Below are positions 9,104 to 9,753 of a stretch of 9,753 nt of DNA, piece after piece. Location: positions 1-9,753 of the forward strand of contig JAGCQO010000179.1 in the NCBI GenBank assembly GCA_017965125.1, in the 5' to 3' direction. The position numbers and the translations under genes were made by a program. Every line of letters starts with the position of its first letter. Within the stretch, counting starts at the first letter, position 1. The stretch comes from Paludibacteraceae bacterium (lineage in GTDB: Bacteria; Bacteroidota; Bacteroidia; Bacteroidales; Paludibacteraceae). The notes below the pieces were generated by a model that worked only from the letters and a program-made list of their open reading frames with translations, was not told the origin of the DNA and did no database searches.

Positions 9104-9295
9104 TCAGCTAAGTGCTGACATCCAATAAGCCAAAGCTTTTTGTTCCGACTTAATGTCAAAACAGCCAACATACTGTTCGTTAATGAACAGTTTTCCGAGA
9201 ATTTTTCCGTTTCTTTCAAACGTGGATAGAACGACATGGTTGCCATTTTTCTGTTTACGAAACAGGGACTTGACTTTGCGAATGATGGTTTTCAT
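9104..9295 (-). CDS. Basic 63-aa hypothetical protein
   Basis: Not recognised. The N-terminus is very basic (MKTIIRKVKSLFRKQKNGN), then beta-type strands (HVVLSTFERNGKILGKLF, INEQYVGCFDI), and a C-terminal helix (SEQKALAYWMSALS). The basic start could bind nucleic acid or the membrane surface. AAGGAGGT lies 6 bp before ATG 9295. It leads a pair with the 65-aa gene. The plus-strand promoter at 9325 lies just upstream and points away, so the two could be divergently transcribed. Confidence 0.8.
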   Translation of the reverse strand: MKTIIRKVKSLFRKQKNGNHVVLSTFERNGKILGKLFINEQYVGCFDIKSEQKALAYWMSALS

Positions 9296-9324
9296 GGGAC
9301 TACCTCCTTAAAATTATTATTTAT

Positions 9325-9353
9325 TTGACACAGCCTTTTACGGCTGATATCAT
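9325..9353 (+). promoter_or_regulatory. Sigma-A-like promoter, plus strand
   Basis: Perfect TTGACA at 9325-9330, 17-bp spacer, TATCAT at 9348-9353 preceded by TGA. The spacer itself is an inverted repeat, CAGCC/GGCTG, that could be an operator. Start expected near 9360. RNA from here would be antisense to the 49-aa gene, with a possible end at the hairpin 9589-9618. On the minus strand the same spot shows no promoter for the 63-aa gene. Confidence 0.6.
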
Positions 9354-9357
9354 CTAA

Positions 9358-9392
9358 GAGAAGGAGAAAGGGTGGCAATGCCAGTACCACCC
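9358..9392 (-). terminator. Terminator-like hairpin behind the 49-aa gene
   Basis: On the minus strand GGGTGG (9387-9392) pairs with CCACCC (9370-9375), with an inner TGGCA/TGCCA option, followed by TTTCTCCTTCTCTT. It begins 12 bp after the stop. The T-tract is broken by C's, so strength is uncertain. Confidence 0.6.
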
Positions 9393-9404
9393 TCCCCGGT
9401 TGAG

Positions 9405-9554
9405 TTACTCGACAGGCTTCAGCTCATACTTATGCTCTTCCGAGTTCCATACAAGCTTCCACTGGCGCGTCTCCAACAACCTCGCGATTCGTCTTCGTTC
9501 TGACAATGGGAGTGTCATTAACCAGACGAACTGCTCAGAAGTAAGTTCACTCAT
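9405..9554 (-). CDS. 49-aa hypothetical protein
   Basis: Not recognised. It starts MSELTSEQFVWLMTLPLSE, then a basic helix RRRIARLLETRQWKLVW and a charged end HKYELKPVE. The first 30 residues look like a helix-turn-helix-like or dimerising helical pair, but this is too short to judge. AAGGAGGT stands 6 bp before ATG 9554, giving good support for translation. The stop codon TAA sits in the loop of a small hairpin (GTCGAG-TAA-CTCAAC). A plus-strand promoter at 9325 would make RNA antisense to the whole gene. Confidence 0.75.
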   Translation of the reverse strand: MSELTSEQFVWLMTLPLSERRRIARLLETRQWKLVWNSEEHKYELKPVE

Positions 9555-9588
9555 CGGGTTACCTCCTTTCTTGAGCCGAAGCCCAAAG

Positions 9589-9618
9589 AGAGCATCCTTC
9601 AGTGGCGAAGGATGCTCT
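9589..9618. terminator. Strong hairpin, possible two-way terminator
   Basis: AGAGCATCCTTC pairs perfectly with GAAGGATGCTCT around a 6-nt loop. The plus-strand side is followed by TCTTGGATTTC and the minus-strand side by CTTTGGGCTTC, both only weakly T-rich. It lies between the partial gene at the right edge and the 49-aa gene, and could also end the plus-strand RNA from 9325. Confidence 0.55.
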
Positions 9619-9645
9619 TCTTGGATTTCGAATCAAGTCCGGAAT

Positions 9646-9753
9646 TTACGCTGAAAAGTTATTCACGTTCAATAGAACACAAGTATAGTTCCCTTCCAAC
9701 TCCGTCTCCAACTCCGTCTCCAACTCCGTCTCCAACTCCGTCTCCAACTCCGT
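9646..9753 (-). CDS. Possible C-terminal end of a repeat protein (partial)
   Basis: An open frame enters from the right edge: five tandem TELE units, then GNYTCVLLNVNNFSA and a stop at 9646. It agrees with the direction of every other gene and is followed by a hairpin. It is not certain: another minus frame reads GVGD units ending RELYLCSIERE, and a plus frame reads PTPS units, a common linker composition, from an ATG at 9612 without a ribosome site. Which frame is used cannot be decided from this window. Confidence 0.35.
   Translation of the reverse strand, partial: TELETELETELETELETELEGNYTCVLLNVNNFSA
9696..9753. repeat. 12-bp tandem repeat at the window edge
   Basis: CCAACTCCGTCT repeated four times plus ten bases of a fifth copy, without any mismatch, running off the right edge. 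Because 12 is a multiple of three, every frame stays open, giving four-residue protein repeats. Perfect identity indicates recent slippage expansion. The true copy number is not visible. Confidence 0.95.

Overview
The window looks like part of a bacteriophage, prophage or other phage-like element of a Gram-positive (Firmicutes-type, possibly gut Clostridia) host. The evidence is a row of short, tightly packed genes that all read on the minus strand, almost every one behind a strong AGGAGGT-type ribosome site with an A/T-rich tract upstream. Two replication-type genes (single-strand binding protein, RNase HI) and a large phage-type RNA polymerase are present, and most other products are small and unrecognised. 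Host and element type are inferred; no integrase, structural or packaging gene is visible.

Reading with transcription, from right to left. (1) 9753-8588: the tail of a possible gene carrying a 12-bp tandem repeat, then four small unknown genes (49, 63, 65 and 55 aa). (2) 8585-8460: a plus-strand unit against the general direction, with a sigma-A-like promoter inside a long palindrome, a ~74-nt RNA containing an ACCUCC stretch, and a perfect intrinsic terminator. (3) 8464-7684: a 115-aa gene coupled to a 48-aa two-helix membrane protein, a ~110-bp repeat element, and a 27-aa hydrophobic peptide. A plus-strand promoter with a perfect -10 box faces the peptide gene and would make an antisense RNA covering it, as in type I toxin-antitoxin modules. 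(4) 7615-6490: three unknown genes (80, 127 and 107 aa) with terminator-like hairpins. (5) 6400-3826: a structured leader and an 807-aa protein with both signature blocks of the two-barrel RNA polymerases of the eukaryotic RDR / SPbeta YonO / crAss-phage type. (6) 3777-2486: four small genes, one from the phage 'CFGG' family, with repeated leader elements. (7) 2485-2081: a structured non-coding stretch ending in a terminator, then a leader shared with another locus. (8) 2067-1113: RNase HI and three small genes, translationally coupled, two of them membrane peptides. (9) 853-1: ssb, its terminator, then structured non-coding DNA with two near-identical terminator hairpins about 163 bp apart.

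The possible system is regulatory. A phage-encoded RDR/YonO-like polymerase lies among minus-strand genes for which I find no good sigma-A promoter, while three sigma-A-like promoters (7638, 8477, 9325) all point the other way and would drive small or antisense RNAs. Recurrent leader hairpins (1056, 2081, 3174; 7851, 8780) are candidate promoters or RNA control elements. SPbeta, which carries yonO, also carries the type I modules bsrG/SR4 and yonT, so a polymerase together with an antisense-controlled peptide has a known parallel. The functional links are inference.
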